Under the pieces are notes generated by a model. It ran no database searches, was not told the origin of the DNA, and worked only from the letters and a program-made list of their open reading frames with translations. Of a DNA stretch of 64,000 nucleotides, positions 22,325 through 33,241 are shown in pieces. The stretch spans positions 186,001 through 250,000 of the forward strand of contig NW_026570269.1 of the NCBI RefSeq assembly GCF_019649055.1, read 5' to 3'. Origin of the DNA: Paramacrobiotus metropolitanus. Lineage: Eukaryota > Tardigrada > Eutardigrada > Parachela > Macrobiotidae. Each line of letters opens with the position of its first letter. Position 1 is the first letter of the stretch. The position numbers were made by a program, and so were the translations under genes.

Positions 22325-24364
22325 CCCAGTTGTGCGCCGTACAGATACACATGCGGTCTGCAGATACGCATCCACTTCTTACATAAAGGACTAAAAGGAG
22401 CGTAAGTATATATGACCGGACACAAACGTAGCGGGAATCCCAGTTAACCGACACAAACAATTCTTATGCATGTGTATACAGCTTATCCTCGGCTATTATG
22501 CATACAGAGTCGTTCCGCTCTTCCAGATTTTCGTAATTGGTTTTTGCCGACTGATCCATCAGTTACGCTCGCATACATGAGCACGTATAAATTTAGCAGG
22601 GCACCCACGTCAAAGACCTTTACATGTGTTGAATCTGGCGGCTTCCTGTAGCGGTTGGACATCGTTTGGCAGGGTTCAGTATTTACAATGCTCTGTCGCT
22701 TTGGTCGTCAGCTAATCACCGGGGCTTTGTGGGGTTTCCAGGTACAATCAGCTGGAACATACCGATTAGGCGGCGGCCAATTAAACCTTTTGTGCTTTGT
22801 GTCTGTTTCTTTTGACTATGCGACACCTGCCGGTTTTACGCAAGAATTAATTTGCACAAAGGTTACATGAAACCACACCTAGCTCGGTTATAAAGTGTAC
22901 CGGTAATTACGGCTGTTCTGCAGTATATCTTTCATAATTATTTGTAATAACCCACGTACTGTACGAGTAGTTAGTCTACCCGTACTACCGTACTGTGAGG
23001 CGAAACTGGCCGGATAATCCAGCTTGGATTCCCTGACTTTTAGATTCTAATTAGCACAAAATCTCTTTGGAACTTATTAATCATTAAGTTAGTTCGTAAG
23101 AAGAACTGTCGCGCGTACTGATACTTTTCCATCAAACACAATTTTAGCTATAAAATTTTTTTGCTTCGTGTATTGCAAGAAAAATAGCAGACATTTCGCA
23201 ACATTGCATGCGTGTGCAGTAGTCGTGCGTAGAACCCGCCAACTTGTTGAAATGTTCATGACTGTACTTCACCGACATAAAACATCCTAATATTTGTATT
23301 ATCCTTTCAGTACTAATATTATCATTAATATCCGTGAAAGTAAAGACTAGCAGCGCAGTGCAGTGGAAACTGGCAATAACAGAAACTTGTAAAGCACTGA
23401 TGGTATATACGGTACTCTGTCGTACTCACGACTGTATTGTCGTCAGTACTGTACCAACATGCTAAATCTGCAAGGGACAAATCAATCAGTAGTTAAACAG
23501 ACGACTGTTTCAAAAAATATTTACTGTTTCTTGCAAATGTATTGGACCAAAAATAAGTAATATAAATAATGTTGTTCTAATTAAGAAATTGCCAACTGCA
23601 TGGAACCCAAGAAAGCGTGACGGGAACACCGGGTACACAAATCAGTCGATCCGTTGGCGTCAAACCGAAAGCCAACCCAGCTTTGATCAACTCAGCTAGA
23701 GTAGTTGATTTTGCACCCCAAAAATTTTGTTACATCCGCTTGCATTTTCGTAGCGCACGGTAATTATAACATAATCCTACTTAACCTCTGCAAAATGCGT
23801 GAAGCAAATCTCTACCTTTCGTCATATTACTCGATTAGAGCTGTAATTCATCGAAAAGGGCGCTTTGCCTTTGAACATGCACTGATAGTGAACTAACTAA
23901 ATTATTAGATCAATTGTGGCTGTAGAAGTACAGGACCATAATAAATACTCGAAGTGCTAAAATATTCGGCTGCTTTCGCCGCTTTTGTTATGCAATTTTT
24001 TCTCAAATTGCGCTATGATCAAACACTTGCAAATGACGATCATAAATTTGAGCTGGATATGCTTCTTTCCTTAGAACCTATTCGCACTTACTGTATCAGA
24101 ATTTATCCGTAGGCTACAGTTAATGCACATCTATAATACCTTTTACAGCAGCAACAAAATGCTGTTTTTACCCTTTCAACCACCAGCGTAAACGCAGCGG
24201 CAGCCAAAAACGCTCAACACAAAGTCAATTGTTTGAAGCTAGTTGTACTTGTGGTAAGAATAATTCTCACACTGTTATGCCTGTCATTTATCGGCTTGTT
24301 TATGCACGCCTGTGGACAACTTGCAGTGAAACTGTTAGCTTATCATCACCAATTTATATTCCAG
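22325..24364. other. Intergenic between divergent genes
   Basis: About 2 kb. A TATA-like TATAAATTTAG near 22587 on the plus strand has no convincing gene after it. GTAC-rich motifs such as GTACTGTA recur, as elsewhere in the window. The last 130 bases are open in the arylsulfatase frame but lie before its signal peptide. Confidence 0.4.
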
Positions 24365-27300
24365 ATGTCAAAACCTATCACGACCTTTTGTACGCGGATT
24401 GCTGTCCTGATAGCATTAACGATTGCATTAAGTGACTGTAGCCGGAGACATAACGCAAGACACCCAATTAGACGACGTTTCCGGTATGGACAAGCGCAGG
24501 CCTGGAATCCGGGGGCACAAGCACAGGCGAGGCATGTTGACCGGATTGAAGCTGAAGAAAAAGCCACCACACCCAGACCCAACATTGTCCTTTTTGTTGC
24601 CGATGACCTGGTAAGCTATTGTGATAATTATATGATCCTGGTAGAACAACAACAATAAAGTGAAAGTTTATGCATGGAAGCAAAAAGAGAATTTTTCATG
24701 TCAATATTTAAGCGCTTTCAATAGTTACTGGAATTAAAGCTGATATTATTATCATAGTCATAAGCTGGGTGACGTTGCCTCTTGTTTTTTTTGTATATTT
24801 ATATTTATATATCAGTGTCTTGTCGCACCCGAGTTAAATTCGGTAATATGTCGACGCAATAAAAATGTATCGTGGATCCATCAACAGCATTACTTTTACC
24901 ATGGCAAATAAATCTGAGAAACTGCGCTACGCTAGTATTAATTTGCAATGCTTTTACTAATTAATTTTGCGGTGTTGTCTTAAATTGTTAGCCGATCGCG
25001 ATGGCATTGCACTGCCATCGCGATATATGACATTTCATAATTTTCTAATTCAGTAACAATAATCCAGGTGCCAGCGTGACCTTGCGTAAATGTTTCATAT
25101 ATAGAGTTGCGTAATTGTTTCATATACTTATTAAATTTTGGGATCACTCTATAATTCACAGGGGCATGCGGATATCAGTTACTCGGAAGGCAACCTCCAG
25201 ACACCAACACCGCACATTGACAAATTAGCCTGGGACGGCATCATCCTCAATCGTCATTATACCAACCCCATATGCTCACCGACGCGCTCAGCCTTAATGA
25301 CCGGCAAAGACGCTTGGAGAGTTGGTACGTCTTTTGATATAACTACATTAGGACGTAAACGTATCCATGATATCCTATGTAAAGTGCAGCTAAAACGGCA
25401 AAACCTTAATTTTGGCAAGCTTGAGTTTCAAGTTTTTGTTGATAAATACGCTTTTAATCGAACTAAATGTTCTATATATATATATGATCGTTCATGAGTA
25501 CGAGAAAGTCTGGACCGGAAATACACCTTTGTACATGGTTATACAGGAATGCAATCTAGTGTGATTAGCGAAGGGGAACCCTGGGGACTTCCAGTACAAT
25601 TCAAGATTCAACCGCAGTATTTCAAAGATCTGGGATATAAGACATTCATCGTCGGAAAGGTACGGCTGTTCTTAATTTTTCTTTATATTTTTTTGGTTTA
25701 GGTTTTACTTTCGATCACTGTTCTCTTTTTCTATTAGTGGCATTTGGGCACATACTCTCGGGACCATTTTCCTAGTGAGAGGAAACACAAGTTAATGGAT
25801 TATGTCTTTTGGTTAATCATTACAGCGTGCGGTAATTGATTGCAGATCATCGTGGTTTTGATTATTCGTTCTGGTTCCATGGTGGTGATATCAACTGGTT
25901 TAATTACACTGCTGGATGGGTAAGAAATACGACTGCTAAATTATGCTTATTGGATCCATACCATAACCAGATTTCAGATTTATTGTTTTCATTGTTGCAT
26001 TTTTATCATGTCTGTTATTATATCAATCATCAATCGTTTATAATTATCGATCCAAATACTCAGTGCCATACGGACGTAACAAAATTACTGTCAAGAAACT
26101 TGGCCTTGGTCAGAAACCAAGATTTTTTAATAGCTGCGCACCATTAATAAGTCAATTCAAAAGTGATACACTTTCGAAATGCGCATGAACTGGATACTTT
26201 TATGATTTATGGTAGTTTAACCGGCGTGCATATCAACTAACCATAAATCATTACCACCATTAAACCAAAAAACCGTCAACGACGTTTAGATTACGCCGGT
26301 TCCGAACAACGGACGGGCATTTCGCGAGAACGACAACATGGTGTTTGCCAATATAACGAACAATTTCTACTTTCCGGAGATGATGACGGCCAAGGCCGAG
26401 CAAATCATACACGATCAAGACCCCAGTCAGCCGTTCTACCTCTACTTCACCACACCCGTTCCACATACCGGAATTGATCAGTTCGGAGCAGTATTGCAGG
26501 TGATGCCCAAATATCAACTGCGTCCACCAGTTCGCTCGTTCACTGACAAGTTTCCCGAGCGGAAAAAACAAATTGGTACGATCGTATGGCTACAACATGG
26601 TACAATTTTTCTGAAATCACGCGCACCGATGACCTTCAGCATTATAGTTAGCATTACGCGTTGTACAGCAAAACCAAACCTTAACTAAAAAATAAAGCTT
26701 AAAGGTCACGTTCGTATTTGAAATTTGACTTTCAGGGCTTATTCAAGTCTTGGATGAACAATTCAAACGCATAGTGGACGCCTTGGCGTACACCGGCGCC
26801 ATTAACAACACCATTATAGTTTTCATCGGTGATAACGGTGCGCCGCTTCTGGGCACGTCCGCAATCGGACGGGGCGCCAACCGCGGCAGTAACTGGCCGT
26901 TGCGTTTGGGCAAGGGTTCGCTGTTCGAGGGAGGAGTGCGGACGTTGTCCTTCATTTGGTCACCATTACTTCAGCGCTGCGGTCACATAACCAACCAGCT
27001 ATTCCACATCACCGATTGGCTGCCGACGTTGTACGAGGCAGCCGGTGGAAACCTGGCCGATCTTGATAAGAACGACATTACCGGCATGAGCCAGTGGACA
27101 TCCTTGACGCAGGGGCAAAATTATGGGCCAAGAAGGGAACTGGTGAACAACATCGATTCAAGAGGGGGGTCATACGCCATGATTTACCAAGACCAGTACG
27201 GCGGAATGTATAAAATTTACGGTCAGTCTTGACTGAATGACAATTAATCTGTGCTCCATCTCCATTTGTATTTGGCCAGTCATGCCAAAATCACGAGTAA

Positions 27301-27954
27301 TATTAATGTCGTTTCAGGCGGGAACCTTTACATGAATAATTATTTCGGATGGTAAGTTTAAAAGAAGCCGATCCGACGTAGTCCGATTTTGTTTATGTGG
27401 TACAGATTACAAGGTTATTGGAAATATCTGTACTTAGAACCTTAAAGAACAATTTTCAATCTGGACAAGCCTCCAAAAAGTGTTCGAAAGGAACACGACC
27501 ATACGGAGCCCGGTTTACTCATCTCGCCTGGAATTCAGTACCGCATTCACGGTTCGGTAGTAAATGGCAGACTTATTGTAGGGGAGTTACGGAAGGCACC
27601 ACTCTGGACAACCCGATGAAAGTGTGGACACCCACATCGGTGGAATGCAATTTCCCCGAAGGTACGGAAGTTACCCAATGTCGACCGTACCTCAGTGACT
27701 GCTTATTCGATCTCATTAACGATCCATGCGAGACCAACAATATCGCCTCATCTTATCCGAATCTACTACAAACGCTAAAACAGAAAATCAGTGTTTATAA
27801 TCAGTCAGTTTTCCCCTTCCAAAACAAGCCCTTCGATCCCGCCTCCCACCCTGACCTGCATCAAGGATTGTGGACACCCTGGCTAGATCCTAGCGAGGTG
27901 TACGACGCTGATCCGTTGACGTACAGCACCTTCATACCGACATCGTTTTTCTAA
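24365..27954 (+). CDS. Arylsulfatase (ARSB-like), with one frame-breaking base
   Basis: Nine exons: 24365-24610, 25162-25324, 25547-25659, 25738-25774, 25846-25919, 26290-26575, 26736-27221, 27318-27351 and 27561-27954, about 610 aa. A signal anchor (IAVLIALTIAL) precedes the sulfatase core: RPNIVLFVADDLGH with metal-binding Asp-Asp, ICSPTRSALMTGK with the C-x-P-x-R site whose Cys becomes formylglycine, IVGKWHLG, TPVPHTGIDQ, and FIGDNGAP before GKGSLFEGGVRT. It removes sulfate esters in the lysosome or secretory route; N-acetylgalactosamine-4-sulfate is the ARSB substrate, here only a guess. Exon 3 has one base too many in a T run (25620-25623); the coding total becomes a multiple of three only without it, so a consensus error is likely. 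The junction into the last exon gives Cys rather than the expected Trp and is the weakest join. Confidence 0.82.
24995..25024. repeat. Perfect 12-bp-stem hairpin in arylsulfatase intron 1
   Basis: ATCGCGATGGCA, loop TTGCAC, then TGCCATCGCGAT. It is GC-rich compared with its AT-rich surroundings. Confidence 0.7.
26203..26250. repeat. Inverted repeat in arylsulfatase intron 5
   Basis: TGATTTATGGT at 26203-26213 is exactly inverted at 26240-26250 (ACCATAAATCA), a possible stem or a small mobile-element footprint. Confidence 0.5.
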
Positions 27955-29568
27955 AATCCTTATGGTCTTTATCCGGACCGGTTGTGTGAGACTCTAAGTT
28001 CCTAAAGCGTTATCAAACCGGAGTCAGCAGGAAATCAGAGAATGTCGGCCACAAGTACTTTCACAGATGTACAATAGCCATGGTATAATTAATTTTTTTA
28101 GTACACGAACGTAGTACTTACTTTAAGTATGTACGTACTGCACTGTGAACATCCCTGATCAAAAGCTGCCGTTGCATTTTAATTAACCTCAAGCTCAAAA
28201 TTTGGCAAAACCGGCGTTTATATTTTATAGCAACACGAATGCGAAATTCAAGATTTAAATGTTAATATCTCTGTAAATGAGTTTAGTTACAGTCTTACAG
28301 AACTCAAATTCATTTGCTTATATTAATTCTATAGTCTGCAGACACGGTCGAAAAAAGCAAACTACATACTGTAGTAAACAATTCTGAAATCCGGGATCAC
28401 GTACTACTGTAGGAAAATATTAGTACTGTAAAGTACTGTTCGTAATGTTTTAATCCTGAAGTACAAAATCTTTGAAAATTTTTGTTGATAAAGTGCATAA
28501 GTGGGCCAAACAAGGCAACCAAAACAAAATACTGCCAAGTTTTCGCCTTCAACTTGAAGTGCTGCGCTCGAAAGTGCCAATGTGCACAGTTTGATGCATT
28601 TTGTAGTTTTTGTTTGCATCTAATACAACACAAACCCTGTAGATGGCTTCAGTCGCTTTGAGCGCATATTATTAAGACGGGAAGTGATATTCATAATTAT
28701 TGTTACAATGTTTCCAAATGCGTCATGCCACCAATTTGAGATAAATGGATACCGAAAACCGTTTGGCAGAAAAGGGGTAGAAAAGGGGTATCAAACAATA
28801 AAATTAATAAGGAATATTTTCAGCAAATAAACTGGTGGATATTTTAAGTTCAGCAGCAGACCGTCGCTCTAAAAATATTGGCTATTCTACTTTAACCAAT
28901 TAAGCAGCAATAAGCACTTCATTTTGTAACAAAAAATATTATTATTATGGACTTACAGTACTAGTACTTTTAAAAAAAACGGAATAAGTATCGGACATCG
29001 GATACAAACTCAGTACCAAAAACAAAGTAATTATTATAACAGGAACACTTCCTCTATGCTATCCTGATCGGGGATCGTGCCCATTACACAAATCGCGTTT
29101 CCCCGTTGTATTTGGATAGATAATGGCTGCTTAAAAAACTCTTTCGTCAGTGGAAGTCGCTGTACCGCTTCCAACCTTCTCCACTAGGGTAGCCTTTTAG
29201 TTGCGCCTCCACAAGGTCCTTAAGTACTTTCATACTGGACCGAATGACCGCTCTATCCGACATGTTGTCTGTTTGCCTTACCGCTAGAGGTGGCAGATAC
29301 CAAGGAGCAGCAAATCGATGGGATATCGTTGCGAGTTACCGTTACAGTGATTTTTTCGTTTTCGATTGATTGTACAGGTTTTACCTTACCATTAGTTCTA
29401 AACTTCGCATAGTATAAGCTCTTTAGTCGCCAATTTAGACTGACATAATGCAGATCGCAGATTAGTGCTTAAAACAGAGTACGGTTTCCTAATACTGCCT
29501 AATAAGTATTGTGTCCTGCCTTGCATTGCACAGCGAGTTCTTGGCAGCCAGTAATCCCTACCGTTCAT
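27955..29568. other. Intergenic between arylsulfatase and RNPS1
   Basis: About 1.6 kb with no supported gene. Two overlapping minus-strand frames at 28397-28633 have no family features. A GGGGTAGAAAA repeat pair lies near 28775. Confidence 0.45.
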
Positions 29569-31519
29569 ATGGCACCACCATCAAAGCAGCGCACGGACAG
29601 TGTCTCCTCTTCGGGATCTGAGAGTGGATCGCGGCGTAAGCGTCAAGACAGTCCTCCGCCTAAACCTAAAGATGCCAAAGAGAAAGAGAAAGATAAGCCC
29701 ATCCTGCCCGCGACCAAACGCGGACGCAGTCGTTCTGCATCTTCCAGTGGCAGTTCGCGTTCCAGTTCGTCGGGTTCATCTGGTTCCAGCAGTGGCAGTG
29801 ACGGATCGGGCTCGGATTCTAGTTCGAGCAGCAGTGGCTCGGAAAGCGATACCGAAGGCAGCGGCTCAGTATCGCCTCATGCGAAGGCAGCGCGCGATGC
29901 ACAGGCAGCCGGAGGGGATGGCGTGAAAGCGGACAAGGAGCGCAAAGAGAGGAGATCGGGGTCGCCACGCAGCAAGCCAAAGGGAAAATCTCCATCGCCG
30001 TCCTTGCAGGTTGGCGTAACTTTTCGATATTTCATCGCGGCTTATCTATTATGAATTAAGTGCAGTACGACAATTATTGTCGTTTTAAGTTAGCAGTAAA
30101 TTTTTTGAAATTTACTTGGCTTCTTTTTTTATGAAATAACTGGCTATTCACTAGTGACTAGTGGAAGTAGTAAAAAAATGTATCTAGTCAGCAGGTTTTT
30201 TTTTTAAAAATATGTAATTCAGTCAGTATTCAGTCAGCTGGATATATAACTGCGGCATATATTGTTTATCCTAAATTCGTTTTTATAAATTTAAGAAGGC
30301 TAAAAGGTATCTGCAAAACTGTTGACTTTAGAAAGCGCATTACCAGGCATCGGAAACCTGTTCCAGAATTCATTAAGGGCATTAACCTGTTTAAATTGAT
30401 TTGGATATTTTAATAAAGACAACATGCCAGAGCATCGAATCTGTTTTTAGTTGCTGTAAGACAGTCATCCAGATCTGCACACATGGCAGCATTTTACGTG
30501 TTAAGTCACAATCAGTTTTTCTGATATGAGTGAATAAATTTGTCGTCTTTATTATTATTTTGATTTACAGAAGGATCGCCAAGCCGCACAACCAGAAGTC
30601 ACATCTCCCACGCAGCCTGCTCGCCTCTTTGTTAGCCGCTTGACCCTCAACGTGACCAAAGACCACGTCGTAGAAATATTCGGCAAATTTGGTAAGCTAA
30701 AGAATGTGGATATGCCCATGGATCGCGATCATCCTACCCTGCACATCAAAATAGCCTACGTCGAGTACGAAAGCCTTGGAGATGCCAAACAGGCGCTGCA
30801 CTACATGAACGGCGGACAGATTGATGGTCAGAGTATTGATGTTCAGTTTGCGGATGAATTTGAGCGCCGAGGTGGCGTCGGGATGAGACGTTTCGGTGGG
30901 GGTGGACGAAATCGATCAGGCGGCTATGGAGGATTCGGTGGAGGTCAGTAGTCTGCGAGATTTTTTAGGTGTTTTGAATTTGAAGGTTTGAACTACGGAG
31001 GTTGCGAGCTGCACGAATTTTTTCGAATCCGAATAATTATTTCCCCGGTAGCGTTTTGAAACTTGAGTAGTGGCACAGTAGTGAGTTGGTGTCCGGAGAT
31101 TTCACATGTGTATTATGAGTTTTCTTAAAAAGCTAACAGTGTTGAATGCATTGGTGAGAGTTTTTCGGTTTGTATTGTATGGGTTTGATGATAAATTATG
31201 ACGGTAAAGTCGACTGAGAGTTTTAATTAGACAATGTGAATCCCACAATTTGGAAGATATGTAGATTGGTGAACTGAAAAATAAGACGGTAGCGAAGTGT
31301 ACCGTACCCAGCGTTATGAATTATGTGCGTAGTACGTACGCAAGCGTTGTTAATACTAACATTTTCTTACATAAATCATTGATGTTTGATATATTTATAT
31401 GATCAGGTCGCATTGGGCGGCGTAGTCCTCCGGGAGGCAAGGGTCGCTCGCGCAGTCCCGCTGGCCGCTACAATGATCGGCGTCGGTCGCGAAGCAATTC
31501 CCCCCGTGCGCGTCGCTGA
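29569..31519 (+). CDS. RNPS1: RNA-binding protein with serine-rich domain 1 (exon-junction/ASAP complex)
   Basis: Three exons, 29569-30009, 30571-30943 and 31407-31519 (phases 0 and 1), encode 308 aa, close to the human protein's length. The first ~145 residues are Ser/Lys/Arg-rich low complexity. An RRM follows at about 155-235 (RLFVSRLTLNVTKDHVVEIF, VDMPMDRDHP, YVEYESLGDAKQALHYMNGG, QIDGQ), matching RNPS1's distinctive T-x-N-V-T-K-D-H and M-x-G-G-Q-I-D-G-Q blocks. A Gly/Arg and RS tail ends SRSNSPRARR. RNPS1 works in the nucleus with the exon junction complex and with Acinus and SAP18 in splicing and RNA export. I chose the ATG inside a longer open frame because APPSKQ starts the Ser-rich region. 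A single-copy housekeeping gene, no oddities. Confidence 0.95.
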
Positions 31520-32089
31520 CTCTTTTTCCGTTTTCTCATGGATAAGTCTTTGTACCATAAAATGAAGTGGATGTGTCGTTTTGTTTCATTAATTTTTATT
31601 GTGCGTTGTATTTGCTGTATTATCTCTGCACTGCAGTTTTTGGCTTGATGTGTTTTGAATCGGAACATTACTTAACTGACTGGTCTCTGCTACGGGAATT
31701 TCGTTCGCTTTTTCTTGACGGCGTTATGCAAGTTATTTTAATCGTATTGCACTTCAAATCATAAGTTTTTATGGTCTGCTCGCGCAAAGTTTCGTACTTA
31801 CATATATATACAGCGTTACTCAAAAGCGATACACTACTGTATACAACCGATATGCAATACTTCAGTCCTGAGAGAAAGTTACTTTTCGCTTTATTGGTTT
31901 GAGCATGAGTTAGAAAAAGCAAATTTCTGGACTATTGAAAGTCAGCAGTAACAACCTTATGGTTAGAGACATGCGGTACAACACAGTGCGAAAATTGTAC
32001 TTATGTAAACAATTTCAACTGCATCAAAGGCATTACCGTTTTATTAGTTGCATTAGATCTTTAGATCATTCTATACCTCGTCGTCAGTA
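31520..32089. other. RNPS1 3' UTR and intergenic stretch
   Basis: The neighbouring genes converge here. Small open frames at 31567-31764 and 31668-31922 have no support. It probably contains both 3' UTRs. Confidence 0.5.
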
Positions 32090-32903
32090 TCACACCAAGT
32101 TATCATGCAGTTCGAGAGGTGGACGATCGTTCATCGGTTGATAAAACCTTTCTTCATCGTGCTTTCCTTTATGTACAGCCACGTCATTATATTGCTCCCA
32201 CTTTCGATCATTTATTGCGTTGACTTCCGGGTGTTCTGCCCGAACCGGATCCTCTCGGTTAGGGATCAGCGCTTGCGAACTCTCATGGCTGATGCTGCGA
32301 TTGTGCGATCGATTCAGTGGCCAGGGCAACGAAGATTCCGGAAGATAATGTATTAGAGTGAGCAGCACGATTGTCCAGAGGAGTTTGGTCACAATGAAAA
32401 TCCTAATAAACTTCCATGTGCAGAATCGGTTGTAAGGTGCTTGGAGAAACTCTGGGATATATATTTGAACAGGTACCAATCGCCAGCTGCACCGCATCGG
32501 ATTAAAGCAGTGTATCAAGCCGAGCACAAACGCAGTATGGCTAAAAAAATTTGTTATTATAATTATAATAATTGCTGATGCCGTAGTTCTTGAGATTTCC
32601 ATGCAAAGTTCGCATAAACCTCTTATGAGTTTATGTATAATTCATTCACTGATCAGAAAAGTTTTACTCCATGACTCAAATCACGTACGGGTAGTTTATC
32701 TTGCCCATTAGAAGAAATACCGTATTAGTGCAATACGACTGTACGACAATCGAGTAGGGGCAGACAAGCAAGTGGAAGCAACACAGGCTCAAGCTGTGAA
32801 GTTTGCACCGGAAACCGCAATTACGGCTACGATACCGCTCGTTTATATTACGGAACAACGCACACGCATTAAACGCTTCTGAAACCGGTATTTGAAACTG
32901 CAT
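32090..32903 (-). CDS. Unknown multi-pass membrane protein
   Basis: Two exons, 32903-32689 (donor CC|GTACGT) and 32540-32090 (acceptor TTTTTTAG), join in phase 2 to give 221 aa. Three hydrophobic segments are visible: around LCCFHLLVCPYSIVV, VFLLMGKINYPHTAFVLGLI across the splice, and FIRIFIVTKLLWTIVLLTLI. The N-terminus is Cys/Arg-rich, and the last ~85 residues are hydrophilic and acidic (NDRKWEQYNDVAVHKGKHDEERFYQP) without hydrophobic runs. I recognise no family. A single-exon start at 32602 is possible but would begin inside what looks like an intron. Confidence rests on the length of the open frames and the matching splice phases. Confidence 0.5.
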
Positions 32904-33241
32904 CGAAGTAAGTAGTAAGTATATAATAACTTACTATAAAAACATAACACCTCTATTGTAAGTGCAGCTGTGTGTAAAGACCGAATTCAATCAATTCAGC
33001 GCAACATTTCGCAAGCAACGTTAACTACCGACGGCGGCGTGATAACTACACGTGCTGTACATGCAGAGTACAGTCTGCACAACATAATTATGTAGGGCAT
33101 TAACAAATGCATTTCAGAGCACACCAAAACACCAGGCCAAATTATCACAAATTATTTTCAGCTTTCTGGATACGTAACAATCATATAACATGAATTAACA
33201 ATCGAATTATCACAAAAACAGAGCACATGGGAAATGTCACA

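Noticed and set aside
24346-24683. Several overlapping frames opposite arylsulfatase exon 1
   Set aside because: Shadows of the coding exon in other frames.
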